Numbered from the stretch's first letter, positions 34,720-45,722 are shown. The stretch: DNA of 64,000 nt from Lunularia cruciata (GCA_948567375.1 OX419758.1:5151001-5215000); one strand, 5' to 3'. The notes: generated by a model from the sequence alone, not told the origin. Made by a program: numbers and translations.

Positions 34720-37680
34720 GGATTTTGGTGCTCTAAAAGGACCTGGTATACGGATTGAGCTGACTAGCAAGACACCAATTTTTTGACGTCCTTATTGCTA
34801 TTGTGACATAGAGAGGACATTGATTCAAAGCCAGAGCAAAGACCTTTTTGCAGTTGGTTTGGTAGAGATCTCACATAAAGAGTATGCATTAGCTATAGTG
34901 ATGCCAGCCAAGAAGGATATGCATGCAGCTACATAGATAGGTGTATGTGTGGAGATTACTGTCCTATCAACCGACAAACCAAGGCTAATTGATATGCCAT
35001 GCTTACACTAGAGGAGATTTTTGATGCAATTGGGCATGCAAAGGTCTTAAGTACTTTGGATCTTTGAGTGGGATATCATTAGTTGCCAATCAAAGAGGAG
35101 GACAAATCCAAGATAGAATTTTGGGCTATTGATCTTCATGGCAAGGATGTGTTATATCAATGGAATTTCTTACCATTTGGGTTAAAGGGTCATGGATAGG
35201 ATCCTAGCTAGATTGGATTTTGCTCGGTGCTATATTGATGACATTTTGGTCTGTAGCACAATTGTGGAGGAGTATGAGAGACAATTGTTGGAGATGTTTG
35301 AAAGGTTAAGATCTCATGGACTCAAATTACATCCAAAGAAGTGTAGGTTCTTCCATGAGTCGGTTGAGTAATTGGAGCACACTATCTACCCTGGAGAACT
35401 TGGTGTTCATCAGACCAAGGTAGAGCCTATTGCACATATTCCTTGGCCTATGGATGTGAGCAAAGTGCAAGCATTCCTTGGGTTGGTGAACTTCTATTGT
35501 TGCTATGTTAGAGGATTTAGTGCCATTTTCAAGGCCTTGACGGAGCTGACCAAGCTTACACAAGAGTGGTGTTGTGGAGATGAGTAGGAGAGAGCTTTTG
35601 TAGAGCTCAAGGAGAGGTTGACATCTGCTCCTATTTTGAGGAGATCAATCAGAGGATGACCATTTTAGGTTCATACTGATTGGGGTATGTTGAGGCTTGG
35701 AGCGGTGCTCACTTAGCATGATGATGAGAGGAAGGAGTTTGCTGTGACCTGTGCTAGTTGCTCCAACAATTCAACAAAGGCAAAGTATAGTTCATATGAG
35801 AGAGAGTGCTTGGTAACACTCTCCCTCATATTGGGCAGTAACATATTTCCAATGTCACCTATTTGGTAATCCCTTCACTCTCACCATTGATCATCAACCG
35901 CTGAAGTGGTTGATGGAGTCTGACAACCTTTCTAGGAAGCTTGCACAATGAGCTCTGATTTTATAGGAGTATGATTTCATGGTTGTTCACAGACCTAAAG
36001 TGGTGAACCGTGATGTAGATGGGTTGAGTAGAAAGCCATGTCCTAACTAGTAGGATCAGACTGGAGCATGTTGGCATGGTGATATAGATGAGGAGATGGT
36101 GCCAGGTTGGCATGCATTGGCATTTTTGTGTATACTTTTTGAGGCTTTGGTAGTATCTCTCTCAGCGCATACAAGAGGAGTTATTGAGGTCACAAAAATA
36201 GAGAGTGAAGATATTGGTACAGTTTAGCAAGACATTCACAATGATGTCTTAATGATGGACTATCTTTGCATTGGTCTTGTGAGTAGCACAATTGGGTCCA
36301 AGGAGAAAGATTGTGTCCTTTAGCAAACCAAGCAATTCAGATTGGAGGGCAAACACCTTTTGGGTGTCTAGGAGGATGCTAGAGTGCGAGTAGTAGCACT
36401 TCCATCTTAGAGACCACAGTTGGTCCATCATGCTCATGAGGAGCTAAGACATTTTGGAGTAAAGCGTACATATAGCTTACTCCAGAGTCATTATTGGTGG
36501 TGTAGTATACAAACCAAGGTACATCAGTTTGCTGCCAGATGTGTGGTTTGTGACCAAGTTAGAGCATCATTCAATGCTCCTACGCCATAGTTACACCCAT
36601 TACCTATCATGGGATTGGGTTACCGTTGAAGTTTGGACTTCATTGGACCTTTACCGTTGATTGTGAGACATCATTAGTATGTTTTGGTGATGGTGGAGCA
36701 CTTCTCCAAGTGGATTGAGTTGGTGGCACTTCTTGACAATTCTAGTGAAGGGACAACTTACTTGTTCTTGGCTGGAGTTCTTAGTCATTTTGGTGCACCA
36801 GCTGAGGTTTTGACTGATCAGGGTATAAAATTCTTGGGGGAGTTTCAGGTCTTGTATGACAAGGCTTTGATTGATCTTCAAACTACATTGCAAGATCACC
36901 TTGAAGCATATGGCTTTGCAAAGAGAGTGGTTCAAACGGTGAAGAGAGTATTGCAAAAGTATGGTTTGCAAAGAGGTTACTTGGGTGATTGGGATCTCCA
37001 ATTACCTTGGTTGGCCATGGGATATCGGTTCGGCTAGCAAGCCTCCTTAGCATCCTTCTCTCCTTACTTTCTACTCTATGGACGAGATCTAGATTTACTT
37101 GCAGCCATTTGTTGAGATGATAATGTAGTTTTGGACATGGATGATCCAAATGTATAGATGAGCGCATGTTTTGAACGGGCAGAGATCTTTTGGAGAGTGA
37201 TGTCAATGGCCTTTGAGAACTTGGCTATTGCTCAACATAGAGATACCTTATGTTATGCTACAATTTGAGGAGGCGGTTATAGACCCTCAATCCGTTGATT
37301 TCATCCAGGGGACTATGTATATCTACAACAAACAACATCAACAACACTTGATGTTTTGGCAGGCCACACTATCTTGAGAGTGCATGGAGTTTTGCCATAT
37401 GGAGTCCTTGTGTTGGAAGGACATGATGGTGTTGTTTGGAAGGATCATGTGCACAATTATGCACCATGCCTCCTCCTAAACAATGATGGTACTATGGATC
37501 CAAGCTTGGCACTTGTACATGCAGGCTTGAGGTGTATGTTATGTGGCTATTCTGGTAGAGCTATTATTATGTTAGTGTGTGATAGTTGTTTGAAAGGATG
37601 ACATGAGGCATGTATGACTCCTTTCCTCACGGTGGGTTCTCAAGGATAGTGGTTATGTCCTAGATGTACTTGACCTATAG
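34720..37680 (+). pseudogene. C pol: RT, RNase H, integrase ending in a PHD finger
   Basis: RT begins near 34725 (FGALKGPGIRIELTSKTPIF), passes GYHQLPIKEEDKSKIEFW (about 35070) and NFLPFGLK, and has an intact CYIDDILVCS site (35230-35260). KKCRFFHESVE and AFLGLVNFYCCYVRGF follow. RNase H is at 35660-36040 (HTDWGMLRLGAVL, KYSSYERECL). The integrase zinc region reads HHAHEELRHFG...CVVCDQ (36425-36560). The core has LDFIGPL, VLTDQGIKF and GFAKRVVQTVKRVL, where the expected catalytic Glu is Lys. The C-terminal region (37300-37530) includes GDYVYLQQ and ILRVHGV, then a PHD finger. Many stops are present. Its RT groups by eye away from both A and E. Confidence 0.82.
37533..37667 (+). other. PHD finger at the C-terminus of the C polyprotein
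   Basis: The residues fit C4HC3 spacing: RCMLC, 11 residues, CDSC, 4 residues, HEAC, 14 residues, then WLCPRC. The aromatic residue expected just before the His is now a TGA stop, and a second stop (TAG) precedes WLCPRC; all eight zinc ligands remain. PHD fingers usually read the histone H3 tail (Lys4 state). At the end of an integrase it would be the counterpart of the chromodomain in element E, guiding integration. That role is inference. Confidence 0.8.
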
Positions 37681-37839
37681 CTAGTCCATTCTTTATATGG
37701 TATAGATTGAAAACAAGCAACTAACAATAAGGCTCCATAGCACTCGACCTTTTGATCTTTGCCTATCATAGGGTATACCATATACTTGGAGTAGATGACT
37801 ATTTGGAGTTAGAGGGGCCTAACCGCTAGCTAGAGGGCA

Positions 37840-37929
37840 ATTGTGGCACTTTAGAATCTATGTATGACTTATGTGTGAGTTGTGCTTCTATAGTGCATGA
37901 TGTTGATAGCAATATATATACGCACGACA
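37840..37929 (+). repeat. X repeat, copy 1 (just before the C 3' LTR)
   Basis: ATTGTGGCACTTTAGAATC...CGCACGACA, 90 bp, abutting the 3' LTR start with two bases between. It is nearly identical to the last ~100 bp of the C LTRs (38391-38487 and 40948-41054) but lacks an 18-bp stretch containing GTATGTTGTGTAG. Confidence 0.8.
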
Positions 37930-37931
37930 GC

Positions 37932-38487
37932 TATAACGCCATTTGTAGTTTTGCATCTAGATTGCTTGGTCATTGGAGTTGCAATGATAGTAGTTAGAGG
38001 TATTTTAGCAGTTTCCCAAAGACTACTTCTTGATGATCAGATTTTTTGTTTGGAGTACTGACTTCATGGTAGGGCCCACTGTCACTTTGCACTAATTGCA
38101 CAATTGAGTGTGGCATTAACAAGACCGTTAGGGTTTCAAACCTAGCTCAAGTCCAAGGGTATACTTTTGAAGTGCAACTCCAAAGAGCTCACTTGTCTGA
38201 TGTTGAGCCTTTGAGTTCCTAGCTATGGTGGACAAAGGTCGGTGAGCATCACCTAGATTTTCTTAGCTACAATGAGTGTGGCTTGATAATAATCAATGCC
38301 GAATTGTTGGCAATTTATAGAGTGATAGATCAAGTATTGATCTGAGTTGAGTTGATTCGAGAGTTGTAAAAGATCTGATTATTGTGGCACTTTAGAGTCT
38401 ATGTATGACTTATGTGTGAGTTGTGCTTCTATAGTGCATGATGTTGACATTGATGTATGTTGTGTAGCAATGTATATATGCACAACA
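37932..38487 (+). repeat. C 3' LTR
   Basis: 556 bp from TATAACGCC (mutated TGTCACGCC) to GCACAACA, matching the solo LTR at 40500-41054 over its whole length. X copy 2 is its end (38391-38487). TCTT follows, and then A1 resumes. Confidence 0.8.
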
Positions 38488-38491
38488 TCTT

Positions 38492-38724
38492 CAAAGAAGA
38501 TGATTGGGTAATGTTGTTTGATTCCATTTGATTCAAAAATAGTGCAAAAGAAGTTTTTTCCTAAGTACTTTGGACCTTTCATAGTGGAGAAGGTGTGGGA
38601 CAATTACACCTATGATCTCAAGGAGCTGGGAGGAAGACACTTTGATAGGATTAACCATGGTAAGTTAAAGATGTATCATAAAAGGTGGAGAGACCTTCAC
38701 TTTGAGGGCAAAGTGAAATCTTAG
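38492..38724 (+). pseudogene. A1 integrase C-terminus
   Basis: Continues the A1 integrase frame beyond C: KYFGPFIVEKVWDNYTYDL, then HFDRINHGKLKMYHKRW, ending at a stop at 38722. The same segment lies at 25960-26120 in A3 and 27190-27300 in A2. The integrase reading is therefore split by 17.3 kb. Confidence 0.85.
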
Positions 38725-38736
38725 TCTGAAGGTAAA

Positions 38737-39320
38737 TGTAACATCCATTTGTGCATGCATGTATGGGCTATTGTGATATTTAGTTTGGTATTATAAGTAC
38801 TTGAGAGATATTATTTATATAGAGATAATTATGGTTCTATATTAGTCATGATTAGCTAAAGTTAGCCATAACTAAAATAGGGCTAGCCTCACTTTAGAGG
38901 AAGTGGATAAAATGAACACCACTATTTTGGATTCTAATGTATTGACTTGGTATTATTCCTAGGTGTTTGGCTTTGAGGAAAGAGTCAAGAACTCTTGGAC
39001 CCACAAATTTTTTTGTTTTGGATTCTTCTATAGTCCAGTGATAGCACATGTGAAGAAATTCTTGACTTAGTGGTTGGGTAGGATAGGACCATATACTTAA
39101 GAGAATATTCCCATGAGGATGGATATTCCTTTAGCTTGTTGACTTTATTTGACTTTTAGCCTAGTAACTTGAGTTACTCCAATAATTAGTAACTTTGGTG
39201 CATAAATATTTCACAAGTATATAAACCAAGAGTGAAAAGGTACTCATCATCCTTTTATTTGCAACTATCTCTCTCTCATTGAGTTCTCTAGTGAGCAATG
39301 TCTTGAGTCTTGGAGTGTTA
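38737..39320 (+). repeat. A1 3' LTR, short at its 3' end
   Basis: 584 bp, TGTAACATCC to TTGGAGTGTTA. The last ~105 bp seen in other A LTRs are missing, yet TAATC, the A1 target duplication, follows directly. Confidence 0.8.
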
Positions 39321-39479
39321 TAATCTCTCACTCTTCAGACTAAGATATCTCAAACAAATTGCTTGTAAGCACTTTGAGCAATAGGATCAAGAACTCAAGG
39401 AGCAAGATTGCTTCTTGCCCATAGACAAGCTAGAGCAAGGTAAAGCTCATAGTGAGCTTTACCATAGTACAATAAGCCC

Positions 39480-40499
39480 ATAATGTGCCTACTATTTTTT
39501 TTGTCTCAATTGGTTGGGTTGGTTAAAAAAATACCATTTACACATTTGACTTGACCATTTCCTTGCAATTGATAAGGGGTAGATTGATGAATCCCACAAG
39601 TAGTGGTCAAGCGCCACACACCTTTGTTGATGAAGTATGACCCATTGTGGATCACAAAGGATAGTGGAACACCAAATCTAGAGATAATATTCTTGTGGAA
39701 GAATTGAATGGTGATCATAGCAGAATTTTGATGAAGAACTCATCTTGGTCCATTTACTTATGTAATCAATTGCATCAATTATGTAACAATGCTTGGTTCT
39801 ACAAGCTATGGGATTGGTAGGTTCCACAAAATTGATCCCCTATTTTGTAATGGTTGTGTGACTAAGACTGGTTGAAGGTACATGTAGTATCTTGATATGG
39901 GCTGATCCATGCCATGGCAAGCATCATACATATGGGCATACCTATTGGGTATCTTGAGAGATAAATGGACACTAGTACACGGCAATATATACTTTTTGTG
40001 CAGTAGTTTCACTAGAGAAATGCCCATCAAAGTCATCCAAGTAGCACGCTTTTATTACTAATGGAAATTCTTGTAGGCTTATGCACCACCAAAGTCTATG
40101 TCCATTTGGTACAAGTCTCCTTGCAATATAGTAAAGGGAAGTATTGAAATGAGAAATGATTTGGGTTGAGCTTTTGGCAAATCAAAAGGCACATTGCCCA
40201 TAGAGAGGTAATGACAAATTTGGATCATCCAAGATGATTGGGTAAGTAGGTTTTGATGCACATAGAAAAACTATAAATCTACACAATCTGTACTAAGGAG
40301 CAATTTATGGGAGATCTTGGGATATGGGAAAGGAAATTTATGTTATTGTGGGATTCCTTGAGACAATACTCCATTGTAAAAGAGAATTCTTGCAAGAGTA
40401 GCATCTAGTGTGATAGTCTTTCCACACAACATGGTTTTTTGATTAGATATTTAAGGGCTTCATGGTCTATATGAAACAAAAAACTATTGCTATAAGGTA
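39480..40499 (-). pseudogene. Element D integrase
   Basis: Fragments on the minus strand: FTILQGDLYQMD (40079-40261), typical of the stretch between RNase H and the integrase zinc region; a broken zinc region with YAHMYDACHGMDQP (39806-40036); and the core NIISRFGVPLSFVIHNGSYF then HQSTPYQLQGNGQVKCVN (39506-39718). The second catalytic Asp is replaced by His in FVIHNGSYF. Stops separate all pieces. It ends against the C solo LTR at 40500. Confidence 0.7.
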
Positions 40500-41054
40500 T
40501 GTCACGCCATTTGTAGTTCCGCATCTAGATGCTCGGACACTAGAGTTCCAATGATCGTAGTTAGAGTTATTCTAGTAGTTTCTCAGGGACTACTTTCCAA
40601 CGGTTAGATTTAGTGTTTGGGGTACTAACTTCACGGTGGGGCCCACTGGCACTTTGCACCGTTTGCACCGTCGAGTGTGCCATCAGTGGGACTGTTAGGG
40701 TTTTAGAGCTAGCTTGAGTCCAAGGGGTATAGTTTCAAAGTGAGCTCCAAAGAGCTCACTTCTCTGATGTTGAGCCTTTGAGTTCCTGGCTATGGTGGAC
40801 AGAGGCCGGCAAGCATCACCTGGATTCTCTATGCTTGAGTGGGTGTGGCTTGACTGTAATCAGTGCCCAATTGTTGGCAGTTTATAGAGTGAGAGATCAA
40901 GTGCTGATCTGAGTTGAGTTGAGTTGAGAGTGTTAAGCAATCTGATTATTGTGGCACTTTAGAGTCTATGTATGACTTATGTGTGAGTTGTGCTTCTATA
41001 GTGTATGATGTTGACAGCGATGTATGTTGTGTAGCGATGTAAATACGCACAACA
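40500..41054 (+). mobile_element. Solo LTR, family C
   Basis: 555 bp, TGTCACGCCATTTG to ATACGCACAACA, flanked by GGTA on both sides (40496-40499 and 41055-41058). It interrupts element D between RNase H and integrase. It is the cleanest copy of the C LTR and defines its ends. Confidence 0.85.
40948..41054 (+). repeat. X repeat, copy 3 (end of the solo C LTR)
   Basis: 107 bp, the longest version, including an internal near-repeat of AGCGATGTA. See copy 1 at 37840. Confidence 0.75.
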
Positions 41055-41565
41055 GGTAGTGTTAAAAATTATATACTACAAAGATCATCTTGAGACATTC
41101 TTGCTCCATGAGAGAGTAATTTCTCTTGGCTGAGTTGAGTTGTCAGCTTGCATAATAGACTGGGTGTTCTTAGAGTTCCTCGTGGTATTGGGCCAAGACT
41201 ACATCCTTAGCGGTGTTTGAGGTATCAACAGACATGAAAAACTAACTCCCAATATTGTGGTAGTAGCTAGCTTGCATTTTAAGGGTTCAAATGCACTTGT
41301 GCATTGGTTTGTCTATGTAGAGTTAATTGTTGAGTGTAGTAGGGTGGCCATTGCAGCAATAATCTTTGTGTACATGTGGATGTATCACCAAAAATAGCAT
41401 GTATAGCCTAGAAAGTTGCAAAGCTCATGGACTATCTTTGATGTGTGCAACTCTTGGATGATCTTTTGGGATCCACCATGATATCATTCTCACAAACAAG
41501 GTGACCAAGGAGGGACCACAAGAGATTGAAAATAAAAATTTCTATGGGTTGAGGGAAATCTGCTT
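41055..41565 (-). pseudogene. Element D RNase H and end of RT
   Basis: The minus strand reads FHVSVDTSNTAKDVVLAQYH, then HPVYYAS, then KRNYSLMEQECLKMIFVV (41060-41260). These are the RNase H motifs (D-x-S, the YYAS strand and the NY-x2-x-E-x-E helix) of Ty3/gypsy elements. Upstream, towards 41565, weak RT connection sequence is interrupted by stops and then by the solo A LTR. It is heavily decayed. Confidence 0.65.
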
Positions 41566-42257
41566 TATGAGCTGGCCTATCTCTCACTCAAGATGAACTT
41601 GGTATTTATTATAGTTATTATGGTAGCACACCATGGTTTAAGAAGGCAAGGGACCCCAACTCTATCATACTCCTCCAAGGCTAACACTCCAAGTTTCAAA
41701 CTATTGTTCACTAGAGAAGTCAATGAGAGAGAAATAGCTGCATTGAAAGTATAATGATTACTTCCTCACCCTAGTTTATATACTTGTGAAATAGTTATGC
41801 ACCAAAGTTACTTATTACTAGAGTAACTCAAGTTACTAGGCTAAAACTCAAATAAAGTCTAAATTCTAACGTGATATCCATGCTCATGGGACTATTCTCC
41901 TTAGCATGTGATCTTATCTTGACCCAACCACTAAGTCAAGGATTCCTTCACATGGGCAATCCTTGGACTATAGAAGAATCAAGAGCAAAAAGGCTTATGA
42001 GTCCAAGAGTTCTCAACTCTTTCCTCAAAGCCAAACATCTAGGAATCTAAGTCAATACATTAGAATCCAAGATAATGGTGCTCATCTTTTCTATTTCCTC
42101 TAAATTAAGGTCCTCTCTATCTTAGCTATGACTAAATTTAGCTAATCATGACTAATGTATAACCATCCTTTATCTTTGTATAAATAATATCTCTCAAGTA
42201 CTTGTGATACCAAAATAAATATCAAAATAGCACATACATGGCAAAATAGGTGTTATA
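41566..42257 (-). mobile_element. Solo LTR, family A, inside element D RT
   Basis: 692 bp on the plus strand from TATGAGCTGG (mutated TGTGAGCCGG) to AGGTGTTATA. It interrupts D reverse transcriptase. No primer site or polypurine tract adjoins it. Flanks TGCTT and ACACT do not match. Confidence 0.8.
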
Positions 42258-42960
42258 ACACTTGCATGCAAAGGTGTAAAATGGCTTAGAGTGCTTGAAT
42301 ATGGTCAATGTAAGCACAATGCATGGACATGTTGTCAAGGTACAGTTCCATTTCCATCCTCACTTTGTTGAAGGAGTTCATCATGTAGCATTGGAACCGT
42401 GTGAGTGCATTCCATAATCCAAAGAGCACCACTCTATAAGCATAGGTACCCAACTTAGTGAAATTAGTGGTTTTGTACCAGTTCTTTGAGGCAATAACAA
42501 TATGCTTGTAGCCAAAATACCAGCCATGAATGAGAGGCATTGGCTATGGGCAATCTTGTCCAAAAATGTATATATGAAGGGGATTGGAAAGGGTTCTAGG
42601 ATAATTTGGGCATTCAGCTTCTGAAAGTCTACATAGATTCACATCTTGCACACATCCTTCTTTGAGACTATTAAGATCAAAGAAGCCTATTTTGTTTCTC
42701 CAATTGGATGTATGAACATACTTGGGTAACTTATCTAGTTCACCTTGCACCTTTTGAGAGTACATTGGGTTCAACCGGGAAGGTTTGAACCTAATTGAGG
42801 TAGAATCTAGATAGAGTAAAATCTGATGATGACACCATTGGAAGTCAACACCTAAAAGCTCTATATAGTCATAGGAAAATACATCTTGGAACTTGTGGAA
42901 GAAACTTTGATAGGTAAGTTGGTCATCTTTTGGTATGTTGGTGTTGATCTTCACATGTTT
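42258..42960 (-). pseudogene. Element D reverse transcriptase
   Basis: 42544-42954 reads FFHKFQDVFSYDYIELLGVD, then a proline-rich RFKPSRLNPMYSQKVQGELD, the usual start of gypsy RT. 42286-42540 continues with IVIASKNWYKTTNFTKLGTY and VVLFGLWNALTRFQCYM, equivalent to the PFGL-NAP-TFQ block, then LYLDNMSMHC, where the catalytic second Asp has become Asn. A frame break near 42545 separates them. Non-functional. Confidence 0.7.
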
Positions 42961-43546
42961 TGGCTCCTTAATTTATCACAAAATGTCTAGGTCATGGAAC
43001 GAATCTGCACCTTGAATGGAAGAGGAATACTTTTGGAAGATTTTTGAGGAGGTTTCACCAAGAAATATCATTATAACATGTCTTTGAGAATTTTTTGATG
43101 GGCTTCTTGTTCCTTCACCACTTGCTTTGCAAGTTTGGTGGTTTGATGTCTTTGTGTTGTGGAAGGAAGAAGTGGTCACTTATCATTTTAGTAGGAATAT
43201 TATTCTTGAGCACCAAAGTGATGATAACATCTATATGGAGAATAAGAGTATTTTCATGAAGGTATCCTTCAAGATGAAGGCATTACTCATCAGTTTCCTC
43301 ATCTTGGCAATCAATATTATGTTCAATGTAGAAACAAGATGTAGTCAAGGTTTCACAAGTATGCTCTTTTATGTAAGGCAAAGGGAATTTGGCATGAGGT
43401 AGATAGTGTTGCCCAAGTTAGTGCATGCATCCTCAAAGTTTTAGGAGGTGTTGTTGAGTTGTCAAGGAAGTGGGCATGTCAAGGATGCTTTGCATTCTTG
43501 GTAACCTTGGTGAAAATCCAACAAGAAAGCCAGTAGGGAAGAAGGC
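42961..43546 (-). other. Element D, protease-RT linker, no readable domain
   Basis: Decayed sequence between the D protease region and RT. Open frames on both strands have no recognisable motif. Confidence 0.35.
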
Positions 43547-44040
43547 TTACGTCCCTTTAGGTATGGTAAGGCCACTCATCTTGACCTTAGGTATGAATAG
43601 AAAATTAGTGATAGTGTCTACAAGTTGTTCATCATTATCAATGTGAGCAAGATTCCATGCATGAATGTTGAAACTTAGATCTCCTTCTTGATCCAAGCTT
43701 GAAATTGGTTCTATAGGGTACATCAAAAGTATTGAGTGTTTGATTTCCTTCCAAAGGTTAGTTTTCTTGTTTGCCAAAAGGTGATGATATCATGCTCTAC
43801 CAACCATGGGATGCCAAACAATAGGGAGAATTGTGCTAAGGTAGGTGTGTCCATGATAAGGTAGTAAACTATGAAGGTCGGCTTGCCAATGAGTGTGAGG
43901 ACCTTTGATAACAGGCCAAGGAGGCAATGCCATCTCCCATTTTCCATTTTGAGGAGAGTAGAAGGTTTTTTAATTCCCTTGAGCCCAATGTTTCCATGTC
44001 TTCCTTGGTCATGACAGTTACTAAAGATCATAAATCAATG
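43547..44040 (-). pseudogene. Element D protease region
   Basis: The segment at 43723-44031 has FIVYYLIMDTPTLAQFSLLF followed by GIPWLVEHDI. This is the C-terminal half of a retroviral-type aspartic protease in plant gypsy elements, where the LLGRPW-like loop follows. The active-site D-G-G or D-S-G is not readable. The next frame continues at 43547-43777. Confidence 0.5.
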
Positions 44041-44689
44041 TGACATTGCCTTCAATTGTTATGGGGATATTGGGATTGTGGACCTTGGTGTAGAATACTT
44101 GGTGATTTGGTGATTCAAGGTCTACAAAAGTAGCATGAGGGCTTTTTATTGTCAAGGTCTAAGTGCATCCTTGAGTTAGAGGGTATGAGTTGGTGAGGGC
44201 TTTGAGATTTTTTGATCAGCAAGAAGCATATTATGGGCTGCTCCTTCCATAGACAGTTGTGAAGTGTCTTGCATTCCATAGGGGACACTTTACAAAGCTA
44301 TTCAATAGTAATGTTGGCTCTTACATTAGCCAAGTCAATCACAATGTCATAGTTGTGTATGACAAAAGGTGGTGGCTATCTTGCTAGGGTATCAAACATA
44401 GGGATTGCTACCATGTACATTTCCAAGATGAGTTAAGTAGTTTCTTCCGACATGGTCTCTTAATCAGAACTTTTAGAGTTGGAGGCACTACTTGGATCAT
44501 GTGTGGCATATGTGCAAGATCAAGTTGTAAGAAAGATGGGTGCCTTTGTAGTAGCACTTCCATTGGTTGGAGCTTCTTCTCTCAGAATAGAAGCATCTTT
44601 TACTCCAACAAAGTGCACAATCCCATTGGGACCAATGTTGTTGTGTGGGTTGTTTTGTATGGGTGCTTGCCGTACTTATGTTATGAAGT
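44041..44689 (-). other. Element D, gag-protease linker
   Basis: No motif recognised. The open frames at 44479-44816 on the plus strand are shadows of this decayed minus-strand sequence. Confidence 0.35.
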
Positions 44690-44978
44690 TCTAGAATTTT
44701 GGGCATTGTACCATAGTGTGTGTGCCAAAGTAGAATGCACAATAGGTCGGCCTATTGGGACATTGATTTGCATAATGATTCTCACTACAAATATCACAAT
44801 GTATATTTGGGTCTAGGAGGTCATAATCCTTGTCTAATTTTGTGTCCACCTTGGAAAGGCGGGTCTTGTAAGTGATGGTTGAAGTGGTTGTGTTGTGGGA
44901 TGACATCCACCACATATGCCCCTTCTTCTTGGGGCTAATGGCACTTTTTAGTGTTCTCAAATTTTCCATGACATGCCT
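44690..44978 (-). pseudogene. Element D gag, tandem zinc knuckles
   Basis: The minus strand reads HCDICSENHYANQCPNRPTY then CAFYFGTHTMVQCP: two adjacent CCHC-like knuckles, the first one residue short and the second with Tyr for the second Cys. A charged segment (RLSKVDTKLDKDYDLLDPN) precedes them. It continues upstream of the A4 insertion at 61311. Confidence 0.6.
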
Positions 44979-45718
44979 AGTAACACCTATTGATGCAAGT
45001 ATGCTCTATAGGGATTTAAGTTTAGAATTGCAAGTAGTGGAGAAATATTATCTATATGGAGTTTAGCTAAGCTTCTACATTAGTCATGATTTGCTAGAGT
45101 TAATCATAGCTAAGGTAAAGGTTTATCAAGCTAGAGTTAATCCTAGCTAAGATAAAGGTTTATTATATTATATAGGAAAGGAAAAAAAGTGAGCACCACT
45201 ATTCTGTCTTTTAGTGTATTGACTTGGTATTATTCCTAGTTATTTGCCTTTGAGAAAAGAGTTGAGAGCTCTTGGGTCCACAAGCCTGGTTCATATGGAA
45301 TTTTTCTATAGTCCAAGGATAACCCATATGAAGGAATCCTTGACTTAGTTGGTAGGTGAGTATAAGATCACCTACCTATGGGAGTATTCCCATGTGCTTG
45401 GATATTCCTTTAGACTTTTTGAATTTGTTTGACTTTTAGCCTAGTAACTTGAGTTACTATAATAATTAATAACTTTGGTGTGTAATTTTTTTGCAAATAT
45501 ATAAGCTAAGAGTGAGGAGGTATTCATCATACTTTCATTTGCAACTACCTCTCTCATTGAGTTCTTTAGCGAGCAATGTCTTGAGTCTTGGAGGTGCCTT
45601 GGAGTTCTAGCCTTGGAGGAGTGTGATGGAGTTGGGGTTCTTTGCATTGTTAAACCATGGTGCACTAACTTAATAGCCATCATAGGTTCATCATGAGTGA
45701 GAGACATGCCAACTCATA
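44979..45718 (+). repeat. A4 5' LTR
   Basis: About 740 bp, AGTAACACCTATTGATGC to AACTCATA. It contains a local duplication of GCTAGAGTTAATC...AGCTAAG...AAAGGTTTAT (45090-45170), which makes it longer than the 3' LTR. Confidence 0.8.
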
Positions 45719-45722
45719 TTTT

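Larger units (their letters stand above)
21188..38487 (+). mobile_element. Element C: Ty3/gypsy with PHD finger, 17.3 kb including nested A2/A3
   Basis: C interrupts the A1 integrase gene. The A1 sequence ...GTGGAACTCTT resumes as CAAAGAAGATGATTGG, matching A3 at 25880-25905. The 4-bp TCTT flanks C at 21184-21187 and 38488-38491. C consists of a 5' LTR, a long leader (to 23023), the inserted A cluster (23024-34276), RT, RNase H, integrase and PHD finger (about 34720-37670), and a 3' LTR. No gag is recognisable, so a deletion probably accompanied the inner insertions. C's own length without them is about 6 kb. Confidence 0.75.
14392..39320 (+). mobile_element. Element A1: family A Ty3/gypsy, split by element C
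   Basis: It has a 5' LTR (14392-15078), a leader with primer site, an upstream zinc-knuckle ORF, gag-protease, pol to integrase, then a 17.3-kb interruption by C (21188-38487 plus duplication), the integrase C-terminus, a polypurine-like AGGTAAA and a 3' LTR (38737-39320). TAATC flanks the whole element (14387-14391 and 39321-39325). Without C it is about 7.6 kb. All ORFs are broken. The 3' LTR is about 100 bp shorter than the 5' LTR at its far end, yet it abuts the target duplication. Confidence 0.85.
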
